50,731 nucleotides of DNA from Oscillospiraceae bacterium (lineage in GTDB: Bacteria; Bacillota; Clostridia; Oscillospirales; CAG-272): the NCBI GenBank assembly GCA_015064555.1, contig SVRZ01000017.1, forward strand, positions 1 to 50,731. The letters run 5' to 3'. Of the stretch, positions 43,801 through 50,731 are shown piece after piece. The notes below the pieces were generated by a model. That model did not search any database and was not told the DNA's origin. It worked only from the letters and a program-made list of their open reading frames with translations. Within the stretch, counting starts at the first letter, position 1, and every line of letters starts with the position of its first letter. The position numbers and the translations under genes are program-made.

Positions 43801-44036
43801 ATTTTTCCGCCGATTTCGGGCAGAAGCTCGACTCTTATGTAATCGTTTTCAAGAGTGATTCCGTCATACTCCACGTCAACTCTCTCGTCCGAGAAATTAG
43901 TGACGTAAGGAATGGGATAAAGCTTTCCGCTAGCGCCCTGATAAGGTCTTTTCTCAAAGAAAAGAGGAAGTGGCTCGGCATTGCCGATCGGATAGGTCGG
44001 GATTGTAATCTTTTTGCGTTCGATTTTACTTGACAT
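40887..44036 (-). CDS. DUF5107 domain protein with TPR repeats (copy 1)
   Basis: A 1049-residue cytoplasmic protein. The N-terminal half (about 1-400) is a DUF5107 domain, related in fold to galactose-mutarotase-like beta sandwiches. It has LPEIGGKINRAYD, GGIEFNWPQHHRPTTFMPVD, NMKGMVKV, HPFMWWANLAVEV, NHHVAPGKKLWTW and MTGCYTDNQPDFTWIAPYETK. From about residue 480 to the end, tetratricopeptide-like helical repeats follow (for example AMGEYHLTRGDFDKAIDYFTRAI). DUF5107 proteins act on carbohydrate, but I cannot give a reaction. AAAGGCGG precedes the ATG. A second, divergent copy lies at 45362-48556. Confidence 0.82.
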   Translation of the reverse strand: MSSKIERKKITIPTYPIGNAEPLPLFFEKRPYQGASGKLYPIPYVTNFSDERVDVEYDGITLENDYIRVELLPEIGGKINRAYDKTSDYDFIYYNKVIKPAMVGLAGPWVSGGIEFNWPQHHRPTTFMPVDVEIGEKGKEKFAYMGEIDYFHNMKGMVKVSVDDDHSYVKAEITVYNGTSEPHPFMWWANLAVEVNEDYDIVFPPDVECVNDHDRRAILEWPVAKGIYKTARPFDYGDGTDIHSFPAVKVPCSFLISKGQSEAEFVSGYDRGRQCGVVTVANHHVAPGKKLWTWGDSKFGAKWCDNLTDDGSRYVELMTGCYTDNQPDFTWIAPYETKTFEQYWYPVKAIGETKAANREAACNLEKTENGFFVGVYSTSKRKGCKVTVSDESGVVFEKVVDICPENAYTENVEIRLSGISEIKVTDACGCEIVSYREHVRGNKEFVSPRLPAARPEDIGTVEELYLNGAHLVQYKHFAYKPEDYFLEGLKRDPGDIRCNKAMGEYHLTRGDFDKAIDYFTRAIKRQTIRNFNPYDTEPYYSRALAHFYKGELKEAYDDAYLAIWSYPQRSAGYYLLAKIDMLRGNRKAALEFLDLSLETNQNHVWGRYIKGILLCNENIEAEISALDPLFFGGLDTEKNAIYFANELMQFGLLERARAVLLGAKDGAMKFYYLAYVEGLLGNEEEKNAYVKLADACPWQCEFPSRKESITPLRECASPMASYYLGCIYYNFERYEDACAEWQKTVSAIEFAPAYRNLSLGLFDHLGRPEEARRLLEHALVLAPESDRIFYELSQMYKSLNLSLSERIAFFEKHADLAAKRDDCTLNYSILKTVAGEYEAAREILKNHRFHTYEGGEGNLTAHHAWLQFLIGCELYKKGDYSAASKEFIAGLTFPENYGEEKNYFVNDAPLYLMIAKCAKALGNEAEYAEYIALADTTKGAPTVHTYFQCEALRLAGKGDRAASLAAALVDMGSGKIERADVNDYYGVGAPAYPPFGYDIVKAHTLQGNLLMAYGKLASGDKAAAKSSIDAVLASDSADFHAYLFGEIVK

Positions 44037-44043
44037 AGTAAAA

Positions 44044-44097
44044 ACCGCCTTTCAAGAGTTTTTTCTTTAGTATACTCCGAAAGGCGGTCTTTTGCAA
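44044..44097 (-). promoter_or_regulatory. Promoter of DUF5107 copy 1 with a paired operator-like repeat
   Basis: Minus-strand TTGCAA (44097-44092) and TATACT (44074-44069), spacer 17 bases. ACCGCCTTTC lies in the spacer (44088-44079) and its inverted partner GAAAGGCGGT in the leader (44053-44044), 35 bases centre to centre. The expected transcription start lies between the arms, so this is a DNA-level operator pair and not an RNA hairpin. Confidence 0.6.
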
Positions 44098-44134
44098 GCC
44101 AAATATTTATACTGTTTTTCTTCTTTTTTTGTAC

Positions 44135-45205
44135 TCAGAGCTTAACACCGTACTCAAGAAGCCGCGCAGCAAGCTCTCTGCGAGAAGCGACTCCTGCCGT
44201 CTCAGCCATCTTCTTTATGCGGTATTTTACCGTGTTCGTAGCCATATAAAGCGCATCGGCTATACCGTCGTAGGTCTTTCCTGCTATAATGTCGGATAAT
44301 ATCCTTAAATCAATATCATCAGCGTTTGTGAGCATGCGGTCGAGCAGCTCCATATCACGCAGACTTCCATCACCGTAAAAATCAACCTCTTCCCTGCTGT
44401 AGATATTCTCAGAGCCGGGGAAGTTCCGAAGCGAGGTCTCGCCCTCGGCGCCGTTATCGAGAAAATCCATATCAAGCGTCATAACAGTTGAATAGATTAT
44501 CGACTCCTTCGTTAAGAAGCGATAGAGCATAGCGAGCTGAACACCCGCCTCATAATAATCAATTCTGCACACGGGATAGGGCTTGTCAAAGTATTCGGAG
44601 ATCTTAAGTCCTGAGCATGAGCATATTTTCCGCCCCTGCAGAAGATGCGGAAATCTGTTGTATATGGTAATAGCTATATTATCGTTACAGCAGACTATAT
44701 TTTCGAATCCTTCGGCAGCGATCTCAAAATCGCGTATGCAGGCAAGCACGTCACCCTTATTCGGGAATATCGAATGCTCCCCCTGCGACTCCTCAACGGC
44801 ATATTTAATGCCCGTGTATTTTAATCTGTCGGGCAAGGAATCCTCATTATATCCGAGCACCGCTGTCTTGCCGGGATTACCGGAAAGTATATACCGTGTC
44901 AATTTATAAGCCGATTTTGTGTAATTCGGGGCGATACTGCTATAGCGGTACATAGTGTCGAGATACTGAAAACCGAACACTAACGGATGTATACCTCTGG
45001 CATTCAATTCACATATGCGATCGGTAGACCATTTAAGGGACTGGCAGATCAGAATTGCCACTCGGCATTCGGGATCAAGCTCCTCGCAGTTCTTGTATAC
45101 ACATATCTCAAGGTGCTTTTTCTTAGCCACCGAGGTTATTCCTCCGAGAAGCTGATGATATCTGGTATTATCGGAATAGCTTTCTTCAAGAAGTATATAT
45201 ATCAA
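44135..45205 (-). CDS. Regulator: sugar-binding-like domain plus LuxR-type HTH
   Basis: A 356-residue protein starting at TTG 45205 after GGGGGTGGGG. Residues 1-250 resemble the periplasmic-binding-protein-like effector domain of LacI/GalR regulators (RYHQLLGGITSVAKKKHLEI, VLGYNEDSLPDRLKYTGIKYAV, VCCNDNIAITIYNRFP). The C-terminus (about 293-350, LRILSDIIAGKTYDGIADAL, TVKYRIKKMAE) is a LuxR-type helix-turn-helix. LacI proteins carry the HTH at the N-terminus and of a different type, so this inverted arrangement is unusual. Sandwiched between two DUF5107 genes, it probably senses a sugar and controls both. Confidence 0.75.
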   Translation of the reverse strand: MIYILLEESYSDNTRYHQLLGGITSVAKKKHLEICVYKNCEELDPECRVAILICQSLKWSTDRICELNARGIHPLVFGFQYLDTMYRYSSIAPNYTKSAYKLTRYILSGNPGKTAVLGYNEDSLPDRLKYTGIKYAVEESQGEHSIFPNKGDVLACIRDFEIAAEGFENIVCCNDNIAITIYNRFPHLLQGRKICSCSGLKISEYFDKPYPVCRIDYYEAGVQLAMLYRFLTKESIIYSTVMTLDMDFLDNGAEGETSLRNFPGSENIYSREEVDFYGDGSLRDMELLDRMLTNADDIDLRILSDIIAGKTYDGIADALYMATNTVKYRIKKMAETAGVASRRELAARLLEYGVKL

Positions 45206-45226
45206 TTCCCCACCCCCTTTTCACTT

Positions 45227-45255
45227 ATTTTAACACAAAGTGTTCCTTTTTTCAA
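45227..45255 (-). promoter_or_regulatory. Promoter of the regulator gene
   Basis: Minus-strand TTGAAA (45255-45250) and TAAAAT (45232-45227), spacer 17 bases. Confidence 0.75.
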
Positions 45256-45289
45256 TAGCAAAACCGAGAAAGAGATAACTTTTCACATC

Positions 45290-45339
45290 AAAAAATGCGA
45301 GGTCGCCTCAAACGCAAAACGCTTTTGAAGCGACCTCGC
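45290..45339 (-). terminator. Terminator after DUF5107 copy 2
   Basis: GCGAGGTCGC with CTCAAA faces TTTGAAGCGACCTCGC; on the minus strand it is followed by a run of T. Confidence 0.85.
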
Positions 45340-45361
45340 TATCGAATTTCACATATGCTGC

Positions 45362-48300
45362 TCAGACGGTGAAATCTTCTATATAAAGACCGTATGCATC
45401 ACAGGAGAATATCGCCTTCTCTGCATCTGCCTTTTCCTTCTCTCCAAGATAGGAGTAGAAGAGGTAAAGGGGATAGGAATAATGAAGAGCTCTTGCGCTC
45501 TTCGCCTCATCTATAAATCCGATAAAGAAGGGTGTTGTTCCGAAATAGCCGAGAGTTTCCTCGGATGCCGCGCGGCTGAAGCCCGCGGTGCGCCATCTGA
45601 TAAGTTCATCTGCCTTTTCCTTTTCGCCAAGTGCCTCAAGCGCACGCGCCGAGTAATACGCGAAGGTGTAAAGATACATATCGGTGAAGAAGTCGTATCT
45701 GTAAAGAGAGAAGGATCTGTATATATCCTTCGCCTCGGATTCTCTGCCGAGCTTCTCAAGGCATCTTGCCGCAAAGTACATATAGGGTACTCTCTTGATA
45801 GGATTCCAGAGTCCCGAGCCGAGCGACTGAGGAAGGATCTGAGCGCTCTCGAAGGTCTTGAGAGCCGCCTCGTAATCGCCTGCCTCATACTCTTGCTTAC
45901 CCTTGAGGTAGTGTGCATACATATACTCGTCTGCAATATAATGCTCACCGCCCTCGCAGGCAACGAATACACGGTTCATAAGAACCTTGATGGCATCGTT
46001 ATACTTGCCCTGATGGTTATATGCTCTTGCCAGCTCAACGATAAGCTCGTCTCTGTTGGTGCATCTGGAGAGGATAAGCTGTTCTATCTCCTTACCGCAT
46101 ACACCCGTCTTTGCCATAAGATGCGCAGTCTCGAACGTGATCTGCTTCTCGGTTACGGGTGCAAGGCTTGCGGCCTTTTTCATAAGCTCAAGTGCTGCCG
46201 CCTTATCGTTTCTATGAGAATATACGCCCTGAGAAAGGTTTCTGTAAGCGCGGTAGTTTTCCTCGGTCTTAACGATCTGCTCAAACTGAGCAATTCCTGC
46301 CTCGTAAAGTCCCTTGCCATAGAGAAGACAGCCATACATATACTTCAAGAAGTTATTTTCGGGCATAGCCTCAATCGCCTTCTCGAGAATGTGCTTCTCG
46401 AATGCTCTTGAGGGGAATGCAATACCTATATTTTCATACGAAAGAGCCTTGCCGTCGGTCACACCGTTTGCCAGAAGTGCCATAGCAGAGAGACTTCTGC
46501 CGCCGGATATGCCGGTGATAAGCGCGGTCATCTCTTTGTGGAGTCCTGCCTCGGCAAAGAGCTCGGATATATCGAGCAGAACCTGGGTTGCATCTGTTCT
46601 GAGTATAGAAAGAAGGTATGAATAGTCATTTTCGGTTATTGCGCGGAATGCGTAGGTATAAAGGTTGAGCTTATCGGATGCCAGGGATGCCGTCCAGACT
46701 CGGTCTGCCTCTGCCTTATTACCGAGCAGATAATAAGCATATCCGAGAAATGCGGACGAAAGAACCGATCTCGAGTTGCAGGAAAGCGACTCTTCAAGAT
46801 GCTCTACCGCCTTGCCGTAATCCTGTCTGCGGATATCAACGAGTCCTATATGGAGCATAGCGGCAGACTTGAAGTCATAGCACCATGCCGAGCGGTAAAG
46901 ATAATCGTATCCCTCGTCAATATTGCCCGAAAGCATAAGAGCAAGTCCCTTGAGGTAATAAGTTCTGCCGCTCTCATGTCTTGTATTGAAGCGAGAAAGC
47001 GACTCCTCTGCCATATTCGCGTATTTAAGAGCGCGCTCTGCATCGAGATTCTTGAGATAAAGCTCCGCAAGAGCGACTGCCGCAGGCGCATAGCCGGGCT
47101 CGCGCTTGAGCGCTTCAAGGTAGCACTGCTCTGCCGAATACTCGGGCGAGCGGTACTGCTCTATATGAAGTGCCTCAAGGTAAAGCTCCTCGGCAGTCTT
47201 TACCTCCTTAAAGTAAGGAAGCTCGCGTCTGGGCTCGGGGATCTCTCTTTCACAAGCGACACCGAACTCATAGAAGAAGTACTTGCTAACACCCTCCGTG
47301 ATGCTGATGGTTACCTTCTTATCCATAGGAATATCGCAAAGGTAAAGGTTGTCGTAGCAAGGAATGTCAAGAGTGGTGTCGAATATGTTCTTTCCGTTAA
47401 CCGCTACAATAACGCGAGCATTCTTGAGTGCCTTTATTGCCTGAACCGAGAGCTTTCCGTTCTCGTCGATGTAAAGCGCTCCGTTCTCGTTAGCAAAGGA
47501 GGGGATGCCTGCATCGTGAATCGGGAACCACTTCTGGCTGAATATCTTCGTTTCGTTAGGTGCAAGCCAGGTGAGGTCCGGCTGGTTATCCGAATAGCAG
47601 CCTGCCATAAGCTCTGCATACTGACCGTCATCGTCGGTCAGAGCATTCTCCCAGGTCTTGGCCAGCTGAGAATATGCCCAGGTGAACATCTTCTTACCGG
47701 GAGATACGTGGTGATCGGCTATATGAACAACGCCCGCGCCCTTATTTCTGTTGTAGCCGCCGAAGTAATCATACTTGGTCTCAGCGCTGAAATAAGAGGT
47801 AGCCTGCCTGGTGTTTTTATGCTTTGATATGTCGGTATCACCGTCGTAGTATATACCGTTGAATGCGCCGAAGCGATCGTTATTGGCAATAGGATAGGTG
47901 GTTACAGAGCGCTTGTAGTGGAAGCGAACGTAGTTAACGTCCTCGGGGAAGAATATCTCATAGCTGGTGTCAACCGGCACTGCGGCATTTTCCCACCAGA
48001 GGAAGGAATGGCGATGGGGAGTAATATTATCCACCTTGACCTTAGTCTCGAAAATACACTCGCCGTCCTTCAGGCTGATTCCGACCATACCCTTCATACG
48101 GTTGATCGGATCGTGCTCGGAGAGCCATACGGTGACGCAGCCCTCGGTTTCCTCTATGTAGAAATCTACAGGCATAAAGGTGGAGGCTCTGTGGTGGAAG
48201 GGCCAGTTAAACTCAAGTCCGCCCGATGTCCACGAGCCAAGCACGCCTATAAGAGCGGGCTTTACAACATTGTTTTTGTAGAAGAAGCCGTATCCGTTCT

Positions 48301-48556
48301 TCTTATCATTGGCATACCATATCTTGCCTCCGAGCTCGGGAAGGATAGCAAGCTCGATATACTCGTTCTCAAGCTTGATAACGGTATACTCGACCTTCTC
48401 GCGCACGTCTCTCTGTGCCTCAAGAACGACCTTGTTGGGATAGGGATTTCCCGAAGTACGCTGATGAACGCGGTTCTCCGCAAACATCGGAAGATCCTCG
48501 CGCGCCGCCTCGGGATAGGTATCGATCAGTATTTTTTCTACAACTGCATTTACCAT
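45362..48556 (-). CDS. DUF5107 domain protein with TPR repeats (copy 2)
   Basis: A 1064-residue protein starting at ATG 48556 behind AAGGAG. It is a paralogue of the gene at 40887-44036, sharing the DUF5107 motifs LPELGGKIWYAND, GGLEFNWPFHHRASTFMPVD, RMKGMVGI, HSFLWWENAAVPV, DHHVSPGKKMFTW and MAGCYSDNQPDLTWLAPNETK. TPR-like helical repeats occupy about residues 480-1000. The two copies are diverged well beyond recent duplication, so they likely handle different sugars. It has its own promoter (TTGCAA and TACAAT) and a terminator. Reaction unknown. Confidence 0.82.
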   Translation of the reverse strand: MVNAVVEKILIDTYPEAAREDLPMFAENRVHQRTSGNPYPNKVVLEAQRDVREKVEYTVIKLENEYIELAILPELGGKIWYANDKKNGYGFFYKNNVVKPALIGVLGSWTSGGLEFNWPFHHRASTFMPVDFYIEETEGCVTVWLSEHDPINRMKGMVGISLKDGECIFETKVKVDNITPHRHSFLWWENAAVPVDTSYEIFFPEDVNYVRFHYKRSVTTYPIANNDRFGAFNGIYYDGDTDISKHKNTRQATSYFSAETKYDYFGGYNRNKGAGVVHIADHHVSPGKKMFTWAYSQLAKTWENALTDDDGQYAELMAGCYSDNQPDLTWLAPNETKIFSQKWFPIHDAGIPSFANENGALYIDENGKLSVQAIKALKNARVIVAVNGKNIFDTTLDIPCYDNLYLCDIPMDKKVTISITEGVSKYFFYEFGVACEREIPEPRRELPYFKEVKTAEELYLEALHIEQYRSPEYSAEQCYLEALKREPGYAPAAVALAELYLKNLDAERALKYANMAEESLSRFNTRHESGRTYYLKGLALMLSGNIDEGYDYLYRSAWCYDFKSAAMLHIGLVDIRRQDYGKAVEHLEESLSCNSRSVLSSAFLGYAYYLLGNKAEADRVWTASLASDKLNLYTYAFRAITENDYSYLLSILRTDATQVLLDISELFAEAGLHKEMTALITGISGGRSLSAMALLANGVTDGKALSYENIGIAFPSRAFEKHILEKAIEAMPENNFLKYMYGCLLYGKGLYEAGIAQFEQIVKTEENYRAYRNLSQGVYSHRNDKAAALELMKKAASLAPVTEKQITFETAHLMAKTGVCGKEIEQLILSRCTNRDELIVELARAYNHQGKYNDAIKVLMNRVFVACEGGEHYIADEYMYAHYLKGKQEYEAGDYEAALKTFESAQILPQSLGSGLWNPIKRVPYMYFAARCLEKLGRESEAKDIYRSFSLYRYDFFTDMYLYTFAYYSARALEALGEKEKADELIRWRTAGFSRAASEETLGYFGTTPFFIGFIDEAKSARALHYSYPLYLFYSYLGEKEKADAEKAIFSCDAYGLYIEDFTV

Positions 48557-48588
48557 AACAGTTCTCCTTTTTTTATTTTTACGGTTAC

Positions 48589-48646
48589 ATTGTACATCAA
48601 ACTCAGGATCTTTGCAATACAAAAAAACAGAATGATAAGGTATCAT
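48589..48646 (-). promoter_or_regulatory. Promoter of DUF5107 copy 2 with an upstream palindrome
   Basis: Minus-strand TTGCAA (48617-48612) and TACAAT (48594-48589), spacer 17 bases, the same -35 hexamer as DUF5107 copy 1. A perfect palindrome ATGATA-CCT-TATCAT lies at 48646-48632, about 15 bases above the -35. Confidence 0.65.
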
Positions 48647-48742
48647 TTTTTTGTACTTTTACATAGCTCAGCTGATGGACAGAGAAGCGCAGAGGGATGA
48701 GTTTTTATCCGACGACCGAAGATCCCCAAAAAAGTAAAGCAC

Positions 48743-48771
48743 TTGACAAGAGGATATAAATAAGATATAAT
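48743..48771 (+). promoter_or_regulatory. Promoter of the membrane protein gene
   Basis: TTGACA (48743-48748) and TATAAT (48766-48771), spacer 17 bases. Confidence 0.85.
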
Positions 48772-48821
48772 AGCCTTGTTAAAGCCGATTGACAATCGGA
48801 AATCAAAAAGGAGGAGATTGC

Positions 48822-50048
48822 ATGTATAACGATACCGGAAGAAAAAATTACGTGCCGATTATGCAGGGTGTTGTCGTATTTATCTGGACTTTAACAGTTA
48901 AATTGACAACAATGATTATCATTTATGCGCTTTCTTATGCCGACGACTCCTTTTTGCATCAATGCCCTGATTGGCTTTTGCACACGGTAGTTTTAGTCGC
49001 GTCGCTCCTTATATATAATTCAGCCTTGAGAGTGATAGCGCTTTTCGATGCCGATGCACGAATCACGTATCTTGAGCAGCGCGATCCCGAATTTACCTTT
49101 GGCAACGAGATAACAAAGCTTGTCTTATCACGGGATTTCATAATTCAATCGCTGACGCTATTCATATTGTTTTTGATAGCTTCGCTGGTCGGAGGATTTT
49201 CGGAGATAGGCGCTCTTATACTTGGAAAGGGATCACTCGGAACTCCGAGAGCTAACTTGATTTCAACGCTTATACTGCCACCCGTGCTGATTATTATAGG
49301 AATTTTCACCAGATATGAAGTCCGCAGATATTGGATAGTGCTTGACGAAAGACGCGATACGGATAAAATAGAAGGTGCAGGAAAATTACTCCTGAATATC
49401 ATTATTATATCCCTGGCATACCCCGTAGTATTCCCGCTTGCACCTCTCCTTCTCTTTGCAATATTTTCTTTTTTGAATATACTTTTAAGTCTTTTTGGTG
49501 CACTGAAGCTTATCGGCACAACCGTGGTTATCATCCTTCTGTTTTTCGCTATATATCTTATCCCCTTGCTCCGCGGAATCTCCAAAAGGCGGAAATTTAT
49601 CAAGCGACTGAAAGCAATATGCCTCGAAACGGGATGGGACCTTTCTCAAATAAACAGTCCATATCGCTCCTTCTTCCGTGCCGAAACAGGAGTCAATTTC
49701 ACTATCGAAAGAAATGGAAAGTTATATAAATGCGCCTTCCTTTCCGCATTGCACAAGCGGACTCCCCTCATCTTTACATCCGACACGGATGCCCACTTCA
49801 TGCACAGAATAGGCACTAAGGATCACCATTATACCATCAATCACAACATAGAGTACGGTATCCGCGGAGAGGGAAACAAATGCATCATAATCTCTACCTT
49901 GCCTAAAAAGGTTCTCGTTGAAAGCGACGGCGGCTCCCGTGAAATTCTTCCGGGCGACAGAATATGGGACTACACGATATACAATATGTCCGGATTCATC
50001 AATGCTATTGACAGAGATTACCTTGATAGATGGAATACGTCAAATTAA
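48822..50048 (+). CDS. Polytopic membrane protein, unknown function
   Basis: A 408-residue protein starting at ATG 48822 behind GGAGG. Hydrophobic segments lie near residues 14-36, 45-66, 107-130, 143-162, 187-210 and 220-250. A basic, soluble C-terminal domain follows (about 255-408) with RRKFIKRLKAICLETGWDL and EYGIRGEGNKCIIISTLPKKVLVE. This layout resembles small membrane proteins with a cytosolic sensor or protease-like tail, but I recognise no family. Downstream is a perfect terminator, then the rRNA region. Confidence 0.7.
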   Translation: MYNDTGRKNYVPIMQGVVVFIWTLTVKLTTMIIIYALSYADDSFLHQCPDWLLHTVVLVASLLIYNSALRVIALFDADARITYLEQRDPEFTFGNEITKLVLSRDFIIQSLTLFILFLIASLVGGFSEIGALILGKGSLGTPRANLISTLILPPVLIIIGIFTRYEVRRYWIVLDERRDTDKIEGAGKLLLNIIIISLAYPVVFPLAPLLLFAIFSFLNILLSLFGALKLIGTTVVIILLFFAIYLIPLLRGISKRRKFIKRLKAICLETGWDLSQINSPYRSFFRAETGVNFTIERNGKLYKCAFLSALHKRTPLIFTSDTDAHFMHRIGTKDHHYTINHNIEYGIRGEGNKCIIISTLPKKVLVESDGGSREILPGDRIWDYTIYNMSGFINAIDRDYLDRWNTSN

Positions 50049-50066
50049 AATCCGATTCAAATACAG

Positions 50067-50115
50067 AAAACGCTGTAGCTATCGCATTAATTTTTGCGAT
50101 AGCTACAGCGTTTTT
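50067..50115. terminator. Bidirectional terminator after membrane protein gene
   Basis: AAAACGCTGTAGCTATCGCA and its complement form a stem of 20 base pairs around eight bases, followed by T. Confidence 0.93.
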
Positions 50116-50207
50116 AATCAAATCCAAAACTCTGTGCAAACAAGAAAGCCTACTCAATCTATCCGAAGCTATGTGTGAACAATAAACGAACCTCAATCTA
50201 TCTTGCT

Positions 50208-50237
50208 GAACCTCTATTGAATAAGCAATAGCAGTTC
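50208..50237 (-). repeat. Hairpin next to the decayed 23S remnant
   Basis: GAAC-CT-CTATTG-AATAAG-CAATAG-CA-GTTC forms a hairpin. The identical 30 bases occur at 50601-50630 beside the intact 23S 3' end. Confidence 0.85.
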
Positions 50238-50430
50238 TCTGCCCTCGATCAATGGTAAGGCAAAGAGATTTTGAGGAGAATTTTTCGGTTGCGATCCGAG
50301 AGCGTACAAATGTACGCCGATGGATTACAAACGAGAAATTATACCAAAATATCAAAGCCTTAAGTATCGCGGGCTGAACACATTACTCTACTTAATCTGC
50401 GACCTATCAAGCTCCTGATTCGGGAGTTTT
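50238..50430 (-). pseudogene. Decayed 23S rRNA 3' end, interrupted by a palindromic element
   Basis: Read against the intact 3' end at 50630-50731, this segment matches GCCCTCGATCAAT, then, after the 107-base insert, AGTATCGC, CTGAACACATTACT and TCTGCGACCTATCAA. It also shares the upstream hairpin and flanking sequence with the intact copy. It is a second copy of the rRNA 3' end that has decayed and is not expected to be functional. Confidence 0.72.
50256..50362. mobile_element. 107-base palindromic insertion (MITE-like)
   Basis: Starts TAAGGC and ends GCCTTA. The two halves are almost fully complementary through to a centre GTACAAATGTAC: AGATTTTG, AATTTTTCG, GCGATCC and GCGTAC each have their partner in the other arm. 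It sits in the 23S remnant where the intact sequence has TCAATTAGTATCG, with TA at each junction, as in elements that duplicate a TA target. Confidence 0.6.
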
Positions 50431-50446
50431 TTCTTTAAAGAAACAA

Positions 50447-50475
50447 AAAAAGGCTTCGCTATTGCGAAACCCACA
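50447..50475 (-). terminator. Terminator of the rRNA operon
   Basis: On the minus strand, GGTTTCGC-AATA-GCGAAGCC followed by seven T, about 155 bases beyond the 23S 3' end. Two further hairpins (CTCACC/GGTGAG and CGAGA/TCTCG) lie between. No 5S rRNA is visible in the interval. Confidence 0.75.
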
Positions 50476-50600
50476 AAGTCAAGCTCTCACCTTTTGGTGA
50501 GTATATAATCGAGACTATTTCTAATCTCGTTTTTGACATAATTAAAATGCTCATTAAAAACCGAACAAACTATACGAAACGAAGCTCAATCTGTTTTACT

Positions 50601-50630
50601 GAACCTCTATTGAATAAGCAATAGCAGTTC
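50601..50630 (-). repeat. Hairpin at the 23S rRNA 3' boundary
   Basis: Same 30-base hairpin as at 50208-50237, directly after the 23S 3' end on the minus strand; it may take part in rRNA processing. Confidence 0.75.
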
Positions 50631-50731
50631 AAGCCCTCGGTCAATTAGTATCGCTCAACTGAATACATTACTGCACTTACATCTGCGACCTATCAAACTC
50701 CTAGTCTAGAAGCGACCTTACTCGTTTAAAA
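50630..50731 (-). rRNA. 23S rRNA, 3' end only (window edge)
   Basis: Read on the minus strand, the last 102 bases match the 3' end of bacterial 23S rRNA: GTTTGATAGGTCGCAGATGT, AAGTGCAGTAATGTATTCAG, AGCGATACTAATTGACCG and AGGGCTTGA are in the usual order. The gene continues beyond the window. Several positions differ from common Clostridia consensus, but the order and pairing words are clear. No 5S gene follows within the window, so the operon may lack one here. Confidence 0.88.

Noticed and set aside
44044-44097. RNA hairpin hiding the ribosome binding site of DUF5107 copy 1
   Set aside because: The expected transcription start lies between the two arms, so only one arm is transcribed; a DNA operator is more likely.
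50440-50630. 5S rRNA gene downstream of 23S
   Set aside because: No word resembling the conserved 5S core (CCGAACACGGAAGTTAAGC or its complement) was found; only hairpins and a terminator lie here.

Overview
The window looks like chromosome from a spore-lineage Clostridia member (Bacillota), probably a gut commensal without a close cultured reference. Supporting signs are spoVG, a yceD-rpmF pair, canonical -35/-10 promoters with 17-base spacers, AGGAGG-type ribosome binding sites, many perfect hairpin terminators, and a carbohydrate-oriented gene set. The species cannot be named from sequence alone.

Region 1 (1-3130) is accessory DNA abutting the 3' end of rlmD. Four genes on the minus strand (one cut by the window edge) are separated by a modular repeat. 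In it, interchangeable small hairpins are joined by GCGATAT on one side of an invariant 35-base core and by ATATCGC on the other. One copy sits directly upstream of an S23/IVS-type four-helix-bundle protein. Another copy supplies the last codons of rlmD. This is the best candidate in the window for an undescribed system.

Region 2 (3085-6020) holds rlmD, an AraC-type regulator broken by a one-base frameshift, and tRNA-Glu with a perfect promoter and terminator. Beyond it lies a 3' remnant of the same tRNA, interrupted by a small palindrome.

Region 3 (6021-13661) is a tightly overlapping six-gene minus-strand operon: HAD-GNAT fusion, PP-loop ATPase, short UbiA-like membrane protein, dikinase-like enzyme, BtaA-like aminocarboxypropyltransferase and AMP-forming ligase. 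It reads as a biosynthetic pathway for an unknown, possibly lipid-linked, small molecule.

Region 4 (14051-30127) is mostly ordinary: oligoendopeptidase F, SDR, MFS, small membrane proteins, HAD, glycerophosphodiesterase, a UgpC/MsmX-type ABC ATPase, GH36 alpha-galactosidase, MATE exporter, PTS IIC-like protein, yceD-rpmF and a WYL regulator. A 134-base tandem array, each unit forming a long stem-loop, lies between the glycerophosphodiesterase and ABC ATPase genes.

Region 5 (30237-39399) carries the murC operon, spoVG, a glycosyltransferase-pyruvyltransferase fusion, a large coiled-coil protein with a 12-residue tandem repeat, and asnS.

Region 6 (39958-48556) is a sugar-related locus with two paralogous DUF5107-TPR giants, an aldose 1-epimerase-like enzyme and, between them, an unusual regulator joining a sugar-binding-like domain to a LuxR-type HTH.

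Region 7 (48822-50731) has a polytopic membrane protein, then the 3' end of a minus-strand 23S rRNA gene. A second, decayed copy of that 3' end lies about 390 bases away and is interrupted by a 107-base palindromic element.
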